Assembly: GCF_913063425.1 (NCBI RefSeq)
Contig: NZ_CAJXYK010000016.1
Location: 39,836-103,835, forward strand
Source of the DNA: an uncultured Thiohalocapsa sp.
Lineage (GTDB): Bacteria > Pseudomonadota > Gammaproteobacteria > Chromatiales > Chromatiaceae
DNA length: 64,000 nucleotides
Direction of reading: 5' to 3'
Position numbers and translations under genes: made by a program. This document shows, one piece after another, positions 46,413 through 54,888 of this stretch (position 1 is its first letter; each line of letters starts with the position of its first letter). Under the pieces are notes generated by a model. It was not told where the DNA came from, did not search any database, and saw only the letters and a list, made by a program, of their open reading frames with translations.

Positions 46413-48818
46413 TCAGCCGTCCATGGCCGCCGCCAGCGGCCGGTACTGGAGCCCGTAGAGCATTTCCAGGTAGCGGCGGGTCTCGGCACGCTCCAGGTCG
46501 GTGACGTATTTCCAGAAGCCGTAGACGCGCGCCAGCGTCATCATGCGCTCGGCGTAGCGCCGCCAGGTGTAGTGCGCCTCCACGCGCGCGAGCGCCGCAT
46601 CGGAGAGCGCCTGCCAGTGCTCCGGGGCTTCAGCGCACCGGCGGAAGAAGTCGGCGACGGTCTCGGCGGAGGCCGGGCCGTGGTTCGGGTCGATGTGAAA
46701 GCCCGAGACGCCGTGCTCGATGATCTCCAGCGGCCCGCCGAAGCAGGTGGCGAAGGTGGGCACGCCGCAGCTCATGGCCTCGATGACGGTGAGGCCGAAG
46801 GCCTCGAACAGGGCCGGCTGCACAAAGGCGCCACGGCGGTCGGCGATGTACCGATACAGCTCGCCGGCGAGCTGCTTCTCCAGGTGGACGCCGAGCCAGC
46901 GCACCTGCCCGTTCAGCCCGTGCTCGCCCATCAGGTGATGCATGATGCCGATCTGCTCGCGCTCCTCGTCGTCGCCGGAGCGCCCGGCGTCCACGTGGCC
47001 GCCCACCACCACCAGGTCCACCAGCTCCCGCAGCGCCGGCGAGCGCCCGTACCAGTCCACCAGACCGGTGATGTTCTTGATGCGGTCGAGCCGCGCCATG
47101 GTGAACAGCAGCGGCTTGTCGCGGGTGGCGAGCACGCCGCGGGTCTCGCCCAGGCGCTCGCCGCCGTAGATCAGATCCTCGATCTCGGGCTGCAGGTGCG
47201 TGAGGCGACGCTCCGTGTCGGAGTACGGGAAGTAGATGTCCTCGTTGGCCCCCGGCGAGACGATGTTGAACTTGGGGTCGTAGACATCGACGCCGGCGAC
47301 CACCCGGAACAGCCCGGGCATGGTGAACCTGGCGTAGCTTTCGTATTGGCCCACGCTGTCGTCGGTGCCGGCGATCTCCTGGTAGGTGCTGGTGATGATG
47401 AAGTCCGCGGTGTTCATCGCGATCAGGTCCGCGGTGAATTGGGCGGAGAAGTGGTAGCGGTCCTCGTTGTCACGCCAGTACAGGTCCGAGAACAGGTACT
47501 TGGTCTTCTCCAGCGCATGGGCGATGTTGCATTGGCTCACGTTGAGCCGCTGCGACATCAAGGACGCCACCAGGTTGCCGTCTGAATAATTGCCGATGAT
47601 CAGGTCCGGCCGGCCGCCGAGCTCCGCCAGCAGCTCACGCTCCGCATCCAGCGCGTAGCGCTCCAGATAGGGCCAGATGTGAAAGCGGGAGATCCAGTGT
47701 GGTATCTCCTCACCGGCGGCATTGCGGAAGGGCACCCGCAGGATGGCCGCGTTGCGGGTACCGGCGATAGGCTCCAGGCGCTGGTTGCAGAGCGTCCCCT
47801 CGGCCTCCGGAATCAGGCGCGTCAGCACGATCACCCGCGGCTCGATGTCGATGCCCTGCTCCGCCAGGCGCCGGTGCATCTCCCGCTCCAGCGCCCGCAC
47901 CTGGTCCAGGATGTAGACCACCTGCCCGCCGGTGTCGGGGCGGCCCAGCACATTGGACTGCCCGAACCAGCCATGTGGCGAGAGGATGGCGATGGAGAAG
48001 ATCATCGGCACCCGACCCAGAAACTCCTCCAGCGCCCGCGGCGACGGCGCCTCCAGAATATCCAGCAGCAGCCCCATGTTGTCGCGGATACGCTCCACGT
48101 CGGCGCCCCAGCCGGCCTCGAAGCCGTGGCCGCGCAGCTCGGCGGCAATATCCTCGTACGGGGTGTGCGTGGGCCGGCGGCGCAGCGGAATCAGCATCTG
48201 GCGCAGCGCATTGCGCAGCTCCGCGACACTCGTGATGCCGTCGTTCAGCATCAGCTGCTGGCCGCGGTAGCTGTGCATGCGCAGGAAGCTCAGCAGGCGC
48301 TGGTCACCCTTGCCGATCTCCTCGAACAGGCGGCTGGACAGGCGGCGGTTCAGGAATTCCACGCCGCGGCCGATGGAGCCCGACTCCTTGAGCTTGTACT
48401 GGTCCCGGTAGAAGGGCGCCAGATCGATCTCCAGGCCGAAGGGGTCCTCGTGCCCGCCGGTGGCCAGGTGCTCCTTGAAGGACAGGTACTCGCCGACGCT
48501 CACCTGTTGCAGGTCCATGGCCTCCAGATGAATGCGCAGGTAATCCCAGCGCGCCACCCGCCGGCGCAGGGCGAGGTAGATCCAGGAGGCATCGATGGCG
48601 GCCTCCTCGCACTGGTGCAGCGCCCGCGCGAGCGCCGTGTCGGCCAGCGCCGGCTCGTCGGCGCACAGGAAGTCGACGGCGTCGGTGAGATCGCTGCGCA
48701 ACAGAAACGGCCGGCTCAGGCCGATGATGTGGTGCAGCACCCGGTGCGCCTGGCTGCGGTGCTCTTGCAGGAAGGCGGCCAGGGCAGGGATGCGGGCGTT
48801 CGGGACGTCGGTCTCCAT
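46413..48818 (-). CDS. Sucrose synthase
   Basis: 801 residues from [20 protein letters not shown], close to plant and bacterial sucrose synthases. Reversible UDP/ADP + sucrose to NDP-glucose + fructose. Seen: N-terminal regulatory domain; [35 protein letters not shown] at the fructose side; [38 protein letters not shown] nucleotide site [20 protein letters not shown] and the E-x7-E motif in [20 protein letters not shown]. Followed by fructokinase on the same strand further upstream. No sucrose-phosphate synthase seen. Confidence 0.96.
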   Translation of the reverse strand: METDVPNARIPALAAFLQEHRSQAHRVLHHIIGLSRPFLLRSDLTDAVDFLCADEPALADTALARALHQCEEAAIDASWIYLALRRRVARWDYLRIHLEAMDLQQVSVGEYLSFKEHLATGGHEDPFGLEIDLAPFYRDQYKLKESGSIGRGVEFLNRRLSSRLFEEIGKGDQRLLSFLRMHSYRGQQLMLNDGITSVAELRNALRQMLIPLRRRPTHTPYEDIAAELRGHGFEAGWGADVERIRDNMGLLLDILEAPSPRALEEFLGRVPMIFSIAILSPHGWFGQSNVLGRPDTGGQVVYILDQVRALEREMHRRLAEQGIDIEPRVIVLTRLIPEAEGTLCNQRLEPIAGTRNAAILRVPFRNAAGEEIPHWISRFHIWPYLERYALDAERELLAELGGRPDLIIGNYSDGNLVASLMSQRLNVSQCNIAHALEKTKYLFSDLYWRDNEDRYHFSAQFTADLIAMNTADFIITSTYQEIAGTDDSVGQYESYARFTMPGLFRVVAGVDVYDPKFNIVSPGANEDIYFPYSDTERRLTHLQPEIEDLIYGGERLGETRGVLATRDKPLLFTMARLDRIKNITGLVDWYGRSPALRELVDLVVVGGHVDAGRSGDDEEREQIGIMHHLMGEHGLNGQVRWLGVHLEKQLAGELYRYIADRRGAFVQPALFEAFGLTVIEAMSCGVPTFATCFGGPLEIIEHGVSGFHIDPNHGPASAETVADFFRRCAEAPEHWQALSDAALARVEAHYTWRRYAERMMTLARVYGFWKYVTDLERAETRRYLEMLYGLQYRPLAAAMDG

Positions 48819-49071
48819 CGGTCTGACTCCGGTGGATGTTACGGCCGTGCACATGCCCGGCCGCGCGACCCTGGACCGTTCCGGGCAGAGCCCGGAGCAG
48901 CCGTCAGGATCGCAATGGATATCGACAGGAGGGTCGGTACGAGCAGAAAGGCCGACGCGCCGGGCCCGGCATCTCGACCGGGCTCAACGCCGCCACCGCA
49001 CGGACCTGACGCCGCCGCCGACGCCGGCCTGCCGAACAGCGCCGGAAGCACACCGGCGGCGGCCGATCCGG

Positions 49072-49965
49072 CTAGTCGGCCCCCCAGAGCGCGCTCAGCT
49101 CGGCGTAGAAGGCAGGGTCGTCGATGGTGGCACCGCGCCGCCCCACAATGGCCGACGCGAAGCCTTGTGCGCGCTCCAGCGTATCGCCCACCGACCAGCC
49201 CCGCAGCAGCCCCAGGATGAGCACGGCGGCGAACCCGTCGCCGGCGCCGACGGCGTCCACCACCTCGACACCTGAGCCTGGGCTCACCCGGTCCAGCGTG
49301 CCGTCGGCGTCGAGGGCGAACGCGCCGGCGGCACCCAGCGTGCCGTAGACCCGCTCCAGCCCGTGGCGCTGCATGAGCGCGGCGGCCCGGGACTCCGGGC
49401 TGTCGCCGGCCGGGGCGAGCCGGGCCAGCTCGTCCTCATTCAGCTTCACCCAGCGGGCGCCGTCCAGCACGGCCTTGGCCTGCGCCTCGGACCACCAGGG
49501 CGGGCGCAGGTTCACGTCAAGAAACACCGCATCGGTGTCCGCGCGCAGGCGCTTGAGCGCTGCCGCGGAGTCCGCGTTGCGCAGTGCCAGCGTCCCGTGG
49601 TAAAGCAAGCCGCCGGCGGCGCGCGTCGGCAGGGCCTCGGCATCGATGAAATCGTACGCGCTGCCGGCGACGATGTTGTAGCTCGGCTCGCCGCCGGCCA
49701 GCGTGACCTGCACCTGGCCCGTGGGATGCTGCGGGTCGCGCTGTAAGCCCAGCCTCGTCATGCCCTGCTGCTGCATGGCGGCCTCGATGCGCGCGCCCAG
49801 GGCATCCTCGCCGACGCGGCTCACGAACACGGGGCCCGCGCCGAAGGCGGCCAGGTGCCAGGCGACGTTGAAGGGTGCACCGCCCAGCACCTCGGCACCA
49901 TCCGGGAAGCAGTCGAACAGCGCCTCGCCGAAGACGACGGGCGCACGGGTCGGGTCGAAGGGCAT
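49072..49965 (-). CDS. PfkB-family fructokinase
   Basis: 297 residues from MPFDPTRAPVVFGEALFDCF. PfkB carbohydrate kinase: GGAPFNVAWHLAAFGAGPVF (substrate-side G-G-A-x-x-N), the nucleotide/anion-hole signature VVDAVGAGDGFAAVLILGLL. Phosphorylates fructose released by sucrose synthase, which lies 253 nt downstream on the same strand. Together they provide sucrose breakdown or turnover. Confidence 0.93.
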   Translation of the reverse strand: MPFDPTRAPVVFGEALFDCFPDGAEVLGGAPFNVAWHLAAFGAGPVFVSRVGEDALGARIEAAMQQQGMTRLGLQRDPQHPTGQVQVTLAGGEPSYNIVAGSAYDFIDAEALPTRAAGGLLYHGTLALRNADSAAALKRLRADTDAVFLDVNLRPPWWSEAQAKAVLDGARWVKLNEDELARLAPAGDSPESRAAALMQRHGLERVYGTLGAAGAFALDADGTLDRVSPGSGVEVVDAVGAGDGFAAVLILGLLRGWSVGDTLERAQGFASAIVGRRGATIDDPAFYAELSALWGAD

Positions 49966-49999
49966 GGAGACACCTCGGGTGGCGGGCCAGCAGACGATG

Positions 50000-50149
50000 C
50001 TAGGGACGCGACCCGGGTGCTGCAAGGGGGCGCCAAGGGGGAAAACCGGACCGCCGGGGCCCGAATGAGCCCGCGGCGCTGCCGGCGAGCGTCAGCGTGA
50101 CAAGCAGCAGCACAGACAGGATGCGCTGGTGCACGTGGGTGTGGATCAT
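50000..50149 (-). CDS. Small ORF translationally coupled to znuB
   Basis: 49 residues. The ATG at 50149 overlaps the znuB stop exactly (ATGA). It begins MIHTHVHQRILSVLLLVTLT, three His then a hydrophobic segment ending LAGSAAGS that could be a signal peptide or single membrane helix, and ends in a Pro/Arg-rich tail before TAG at 50000. The coupling and His-containing N-terminus suggest a real small protein of the zinc operon. No family known; chance is possible. Confidence 0.4.
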   Translation of the reverse strand: MIHTHVHQRILSVLLLVTLTLAGSAAGSFGPRRSGFPPWRPLAAPGSRP

Positions 50150-51027
50150 GGGGATGGCTCTCCGTTGTCTTGGTTGGGTTTCGGCGTCTGCGCCGGGTGC
50201 TGGGCGCTCGGCGTCGGGGAAGTTGCGGCACCGCGTACCCGCAGCGCCCTATCAGCGGCGCCGCCCGCCGCGGCGGCCAACAATACCGCCACCAGCACAG
50301 GTGCGAAGGGCTGATCCAGCGCGAGCGCAGCCGCGAAAGCGACGACATAAGCGAGCGCACCCACCGCCGTGCACCAAACCAGGGTCCAGCCCCAGCCCGG
50401 CGCCATGCGGAACGCGATCCAGGCGGGCGCCAGCACCAGCGCGAAGGCGGCCATGAGGCCCAGACTCGCGGTGCCCACGGCCATGCCGGCGGCGGCGAGC
50501 AGATCGAAGCCCAGGTGCCAGCGCCGCGCCGGCAAGGCGTTGGCGACTTCGTGCTGCGGCAGCAGACGGGCGCGCAGCAGCCGCGGCATGAGCCAGGGCA
50601 GGCCCGCGCCCGCCACCAGGGCCAGCAGTATTGCACCCATGAGGTCCGTCGGACCGGCAAAGTAGAGCTGCCCCTCGATGAGCGCATGACCCAGCTGCTC
50701 GCCGAGCCCGGTGTTGGCGGCCAGCAGCAGCAGGGCTGCCCAGCCGCCGAGGATCATGAAGCCGTAGAACGCATTGCCGCGGGCGCCGCCGGCACCCTTG
50801 GCGGCGGCGCCGGCCCCAGCCGCCGCGACACCGCCCAGCAGCGCCGGCAGCCCGAACGCCAATCCGAGCAGCGCGCCAGCCGCGGCCAGGTGGGCATAGC
50901 CCAGCGCCGCGAGCCATTCGTCCCGCAGCATCAGCAGCGCACCCAGGAGCGGCAGAACGATGGCGAGCAGCAGGCCGACGACGAAGGGCAGCCGGAAGAT
51001 CGGATCGCTGAGCAAACTCAGGTCCAT
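50146..51027 (-). CDS. znuB: Metal (zinc) ABC transporter permease, ZnuB-like
   Basis: 293 residues from MDLSLLSDPIFRLPFVVGLL; the longer upstream frame is shadow of znuC. About eight hydrophobic helices of the ABC-3 metal permease family (LPLLGALLMLRDEWLAALGY, AHLAAAGALLGLAFGLPALL, SLGLMAAFALVLAPAWIAFR). The usual permease coupling motif region is divergent. The Pro/Asn-rich C-terminus is cytoplasmic. Overlaps znuC by 10 nt and the small downstream ORF by 4 nt. Confidence 0.85.
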   Translation of the reverse strand: MDLSLLSDPIFRLPFVVGLLLAIVLPLLGALLMLRDEWLAALGYAHLAAAGALLGLAFGLPALLGGVAAAGAGAAAKGAGGARGNAFYGFMILGGWAALLLLAANTGLGEQLGHALIEGQLYFAGPTDLMGAILLALVAGAGLPWLMPRLLRARLLPQHEVANALPARRWHLGFDLLAAAGMAVGTASLGLMAAFALVLAPAWIAFRMAPGWGWTLVWCTAVGALAYVVAFAAALALDQPFAPVLVAVLLAAAAGGAADRALRVRGAATSPTPSAQHPAQTPKPNQDNGEPSP

Positions 51028-51707
51028 GGGGTATCGCCTGAGATCAAACCCGTTACGGGCCGGCGCTCCGCGGCCAGCGCCCCGGCCGAGTCCAGTGCCA
51101 GGATGCGGCTGCAATGGGCTTCCAGGAAGGCGCGCTCGTGGCTCACCAGCAGCACCGCGCGGTGCGCACGCCGCGCGGCCAGCATCTGGGCCAGCACTGT
51201 GGTGTGGGTCGGGTCCAGGTTGTTGGTGGGCTCGTCCAGCAGCACCAGGCCCGCGCCGCCGGCAAGCACCGCCCAGACGCAAAGGAGCTGGTGCTGGCCG
51301 CCGCTGATGCGGTCGAGGCGTTGCGGCAGCAGCGCCGCGAGGGTCGGCGGCAGGCCGGGTGCTTGTGGGTCGGCGCCGGCGACGGCGAGGAGCTCCCGGC
51401 CCGTCACCGGCAGCGGGTCGAGCCGCACCGGTGCCTGGGGCTGCACCGCGATGCCCACACCGGGCGCCCGCCGCAGGCGCCCGTCGAAGCAGCGCGCCTG
51501 CCCGGCGACGGCGGCCAGCAGCGTGGACTTGCCGCTGCCGTTGGCGCCCCAGAGACCCACCACCTCGCCGCGGGCGAGCGTGAGCGACACCGGCCCCACC
51601 ACCGGCCGGCGCCAGCCGGCGACCAAAGCCTCCAGCTGGAGCACGGCACCCGGCGGCTCGCCGTCGGCGGGCGATGGCTCCCGTGACAGCCGGTCAGGCG
51701 CCGGCAA
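51018..51707 (-). CDS. znuC: Metal (zinc) ABC transporter ATPase, ZnuC-like
   Basis: 229 residues. Walker A LWGANGSGKSTLLAAVAGQA, signature RISGGQHQLLCVWAVLAGGA, Walker B GLVLLDEPTNNLDPTHTTVL, H-loop LLVSHERAFLEAHC. The two signature residues after SGGQ differ from the common R-x-x-x-A pattern. Powers the permease encoded next door. Its start overlaps the znuA stop by 14 nt. Confidence 0.88.
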   Translation of the reverse strand: MPAPDRLSREPSPADGEPPGAVLQLEALVAGWRRPVVGPVSLTLARGEVVGLWGANGSGKSTLLAAVAGQARCFDGRLRRAPGVGIAVQPQAPVRLDPLPVTGRELLAVAGADPQAPGLPPTLAALLPQRLDRISGGQHQLLCVWAVLAGGAGLVLLDEPTNNLDPTHTTVLAQMLAARRAHRAVLLVSHERAFLEAHCSRILALDSAGALAAERRPVTGLISGDTPWT

Positions 51708-52578
51708 TGGCGCTCACCCAGCGGTCGATGTGGCGCAGGTAGCCGTCGCCGTCGGCGCTCACCGGGGGCGACAGCGGCAGCGTCTCCACGGGCCATCCCA
51801 GATCCCCGCCGAGCTTGCGCGGGCCTTTCGGCGAATGGTAAGGCGCATGGATGATCACCCCGTCACGCCCGCGGAGCTTGCCGGCGAGCTCGCGCAGGTC
51901 GCGCCCACTCGGCGGCACCCCGGGCACGGGCTCGATGGTGCCGAGCAGGGGCACGTCGAAGCGCTCCAGCAGATAGACGGCATCGCGGTGATAGAGCACG
52001 GCGCCGGGCGCGCCGGCCAGCTGGGCCTGCCATTGCGGCAGTCGCTGCTCGACCGTCTCCGCGAAGCGCCGGGCATTGGCGCGATAGCTTGCGGCATTGC
52101 CCGGGTCCAGCCGGGCCATGCGCGCTCCCAGCGCCCCGGCCACCTGGGCCATGCGCACCGGGTCCAGGTCCACGTGCGGGTTGCCGGCCGGGTGCACGTC
52201 GCCCATGGCCCGGTCTGCCGGACCGCCGACGTCCAGCAGCGGCACCTGGGCGGCGGCCTCGAAGTAGCCCTCGCGCCCCGGCAGGATGTCCGGGTTGGCG
52301 GCGCTCGCCGATGCCGCCGGCAGCCAGCCCATTTCCAGCTCGGCGCCCACGGCCACCAGCAGGTCTGCGCTGCGCAGGGCCCGGATCATGGTCGGCTTGG
52401 CCTGCAGCATGTGCAGGTCCCGATCCGGCCCCGCCAGCACCGTCAGCTGCGCACTGGGCGCCACCGCCCGCACCAGCGCGCCCATGCTCGGACTCGTCGC
52501 CACCACGTCTAAGGCCAGCACCGGCGCCGCGAACAACGCCAGGCCGGCCAACAAACCTGTCAACAATCGTCTCATCAT
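51694..52578 (-). CDS. znuA: Periplasmic metal (zinc)-binding protein, ZnuA-like
   Basis: 294 residues. Signal peptide at the N-terminus (LLTGLLAGLALFAAPVLA). Cluster A-I/9 metal-binding fold: LDVVATSPSMGALVRAVAPS, LTVLAGPDRDLHMLQAKPTM, GNPHVDLDPVRMAQVAGALG, VLYHRDAVYLLERFDVPLLG, with His ligands in DLHML, NPHVD, YHRD and HAPYH. No His-rich loop. ATG pair at 52578/52575, with GGAGG just upstream. Feeds ZnuBC; Zn is inferred from the surrounding Zur-type locus. Confidence 0.88.
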   Translation of the reverse strand: MMRRLLTGLLAGLALFAAPVLALDVVATSPSMGALVRAVAPSAQLTVLAGPDRDLHMLQAKPTMIRALRSADLLVAVGAELEMGWLPAASASAANPDILPGREGYFEAAAQVPLLDVGGPADRAMGDVHPAGNPHVDLDPVRMAQVAGALGARMARLDPGNAASYRANARRFAETVEQRLPQWQAQLAGAPGAVLYHRDAVYLLERFDVPLLGTIEPVPGVPPSGRDLRELAGKLRGRDGVIIHAPYHSPKGPRKLGGDLGWPVETLPLSPPVSADGDGYLRHIDRWVSAIAGA

Positions 52579-52648
52579 TCACCTCCGTCACGCAGAAGCC
52601 ACATCAGGCCAAGCAAAGGCGCTCGACCCCAACCAATCCGAGGGGCGC

Positions 52649-52662
52649 CTCGCAACTCGCAA
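52649..52662. repeat. Heptanucleotide repeat (CTCGCAA x2)
   Basis: Two tandem 7-mers, with a third partial copy, between znuA and the porin gene. Same period and similar sequence as at 15826. Confidence 0.5.
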
Positions 52663-52669
52663 CTCACGC

Positions 52670-54364
52670 TTAGAATTCATGCGCCCCATGACTCCCCAGG
52701 CTCATCAGGAATTGCAGGTAGAAGGCGCTGAACTGCTCCCGCTCCTCCCCGTGATCGTCTTCGCCCACGAGAATGTCGTTGTAGGCGTACTGCGCCCGCA
52801 GCTGTGAAAACTCCGAGAGGTTCCAGGTGATATTGGCCGTCCAGCGGTCTGAGCTGCCGAAGCTTTCGCTGCGCCCGCCGCTGACCTTGTTGGTGAGGCC
52901 GAGCACGTCGTAGCGCAGCCCCGCCTGCCACTTCGGCAGAAAGCCGTAGGTGGCTTGGGCATAGAGACCGTCGGTGGTGTAGGTGCGGTTGCTGCCGATG
53001 CGCTCGGGATGGGCGCTGGAGCGGATGGTCAGATCCTTACTGGAGCGCAGATACTCGGTCTGGAAGGTGAAGTCGCCCTGGCCGTAGGCGCCGGGGGCGT
53101 CGTATTTGTACACCAGGTCGATGCCCCAGAGGTCGGCGTCGCCGGCGAGACCCGTCTCATGCAGCTCCTCGGTGATGCCGTCGGTGTGGACGTGCATGTG
53201 CTCGTCTGCGTGCCCGTCTTCATGCGCGTGCTCCTCCTCATGCGCGTGCTCGTCTTCGTGGGCATGATCCTCCTCGTGCACATGCTCATCCGCATGGGTC
53301 TCCACCATGTGAGTGTGCGTCTCCATGGCCTGGTGCTGGGTGGCGTGTGCATAGGACACGCCGATCTGCAGCGCATGGTTGCGGCCGATCTCCGGTGCCA
53401 CCTTGGCAAAGGCGGTGAAAAGCCGGGGGCCCGAGTCCGTGTCGCCCAGGTTCAGCTCAGTCTGCTCGGTCTCCCCGAGCGTGGCGCCGAAGACCTCCTG
53501 GTCGCCCTGCAGCGCCTCCGCGCCGAGCAGCGTGTAGACGGGCAGCTCCGGCAGCCAGGTGAGCTGCACGCCGGTGTCCTGAATGCCGTGGAAGCCGAGC
53601 AGATTCAGGTAGGGCAGGTTCTGGTCCACGAAGTCCCACTGGTGTGGGTGCTGGTTGTTGATGTAGCCGAAATCGCTCAGGAACTTGCCGCCTTTGACCC
53701 GCAGACCGTAGGGCAGGGAACGGGTCTGGAAATAGGCCTCTTCGAGGGTGACGTCGCCGTCGCCGCTGATGGTGATATAGCTCGCCGCATCGAAATACGG
53801 GTCAACCGTGGCGCTGAAATAGAGCTCCGCCGAGCGCAGGTTGAACCCGGGCTCCGCGACCGCGTGGGCATGGCCGCCGTCGGCATGTGCATGGCCGTCC
53901 GCGCCGTGGTCGTGGTCGTGCCCATAGCCACCACCGGCCTGGAAGGCCTCGCCCACCAGCGCGGCGCCGTTACCGTCCTCGGTATCGTCCTGGTAGTAGT
54001 TGCCGTCCAGGATCACCGAAATCTGCGGGTTGAAGGCGGTGCCCGAGGTCACCGCGTCGAACAGCCCGGCGCTGCGGCTGCCCGCGGGCACCTGGCCGGA
54101 TGCCTGGCCCTGGCTGCGCAGCACGCGCGGCGCCGTCATGGGCAGCGACAAGGCATCGGCACCGGCCGCCCGGCGGGCCACCTCGGCGGCCTGCTCGGCA
54201 TCGGACAGGCGGGACTCCAAGGCCCGGATACGGCCTTCGTATTGGCTGCGCATGGCGTCGAGCTCTGCGCGCAGTGCGTCGATGTCGGCATCGCCGGCGG
54301 TCACCGCGGCGGCGGGTGTGAGCAGGGCGCCGAGCAGGGCGCCCCGCACGAGGGACTGGTTCAT
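52670..54364 (-). CDS. Outer-membrane porin-like protein with His-rich segments
   Basis: 564 residues from MNQSLVRGALLGALLTPAAA. Signal peptide, then an N-terminal coiled coil (residues ~25-65, IDALRAELDAMRSQYEGRIR) and a beta-barrel with alternating aromatic strands ending LGSHGAHEF. Two His/Asp/Glu-rich stretches, at ~149-167 (GHDHDHGADGHAHADGGHAH) and ~340-396, look like zinc-binding loops. Likely a zinc-regulated porin delivering zinc to ZnuA. Between the CxxC protein and znuA, same strand. Confidence 0.85.
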   Translation of the reverse strand: MNQSLVRGALLGALLTPAAAVTAGDADIDALRAELDAMRSQYEGRIRALESRLSDAEQAAEVARRAAGADALSLPMTAPRVLRSQGQASGQVPAGSRSAGLFDAVTSGTAFNPQISVILDGNYYQDDTEDGNGAALVGEAFQAGGGYGHDHDHGADGHAHADGGHAHAVAEPGFNLRSAELYFSATVDPYFDAASYITISGDGDVTLEEAYFQTRSLPYGLRVKGGKFLSDFGYINNQHPHQWDFVDQNLPYLNLLGFHGIQDTGVQLTWLPELPVYTLLGAEALQGDQEVFGATLGETEQTELNLGDTDSGPRLFTAFAKVAPEIGRNHALQIGVSYAHATQHQAMETHTHMVETHADEHVHEEDHAHEDEHAHEEEHAHEDGHADEHMHVHTDGITEELHETGLAGDADLWGIDLVYKYDAPGAYGQGDFTFQTEYLRSSKDLTIRSSAHPERIGSNRTYTTDGLYAQATYGFLPKWQAGLRYDVLGLTNKVSGGRSESFGSSDRWTANITWNLSEFSQLRAQYAYNDILVGEDDHGEEREQFSAFYLQFLMSLGSHGAHEF

Positions 54365-54492
54365 GTGTGCACTCCGATGGGACAGGGGCCGTCCACCGCG
54401 CCGCCACGGCGCCTGCGGGCGCCGTGAGCGCGGCACGATCTCGTTCGACTGGGCGGGCTCTGCGGGCGGCTCGCCGCCGCCACTGGCCAGGC

Positions 54493-54822
54493 TCAGGTCG
54501 CGTGGGCGGCCGGCGGCGCCCGGGGGAGGTGCGGATTGAAGGGGACCGGGAGTGCGGGGCGGGTGAGCGTGTCCGCCCGGGGCAGGGGCGCAACGGCGCT
54601 GCGTGCAATCTCCGGCGGGGCCTCTGCGAGCGCGGCGCCCAGGGGTGCGCCGGCCAGACAGACCTCGCACAGGTCCTCGTCCGCGTGCGCCAGGTGCTCG
54701 ATGCCATGGGCCGCCAGCAGCGTCTGCGCCAGCAGCAGGGCACAGGCCAGCAGCAGGCGCCCGAGCGGGTGCTTGCGGTGCCGGGAGCAGGGCAGAACGG
54801 CGAAGGTGGCGCCTGGGGACAC
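54493..54822 (-). CDS. Small exported CxxC protein of the zinc operon
   Basis: 109 residues from a GTG at 54822. A hydrophobic segment (LGRLLLACALLLAQTLLAAH) is probably a signal/anchor. The mature N-terminus GIEHLAHADEDLCEVCLAGA carries His residues and a C-x-x-C, a plausible metal site, as in DUF2946-type small proteins; the rest is Pro/Ala/Arg-rich. It is the first gene of the minus-strand zinc operon and starts 29 nt from the Zur-box-like palindrome. Family only tentatively DUF2946-like. Confidence 0.7.
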   Translation of the reverse strand: MSPGATFAVLPCSRHRKHPLGRLLLACALLLAQTLLAAHGIEHLAHADEDLCEVCLAGAPLGAALAEAPPEIARSAVAPLPRADTLTRPALPVPFNPHLPRAPPAAHAT

Positions 54823-54850
54823 GAGTCGAGGGGTCGCTTGGGCTGAATGA

Positions 54851-54875
54851 TTGCTAAGATGTTATACCATAGCAA
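54851..54875. promoter_or_regulatory. Zur-box-like operator between the zinc operon and spermidine-synthase-like gene
   Basis: Outer inverted repeat TTGCTA (54851-54856) and TAGCAA (54870-54875) encloses TGTTATA-C-CATAGCA (54860-54874), close to the gammaproteobacterial Zur consensus GTTATA-N-TATAAC. It lies between divergent starts at 54822 and 54889, so one repressor site could serve both. Confidence 0.6.
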
Positions 54876-54888
54876 TTTCAAAAGTGAC

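Noticed and set aside
50170..52512. 780-codon plus-strand frame
   Set aside because: Antisense to znuB, znuC and znuA; Gln/His/Arg-rich shadow.
52955..54427. 490-codon plus-strand frame
   Set aside because: Antisense to the porin gene; long Val/Leu/Gly runs come from the His/Glu codons on the other strand.
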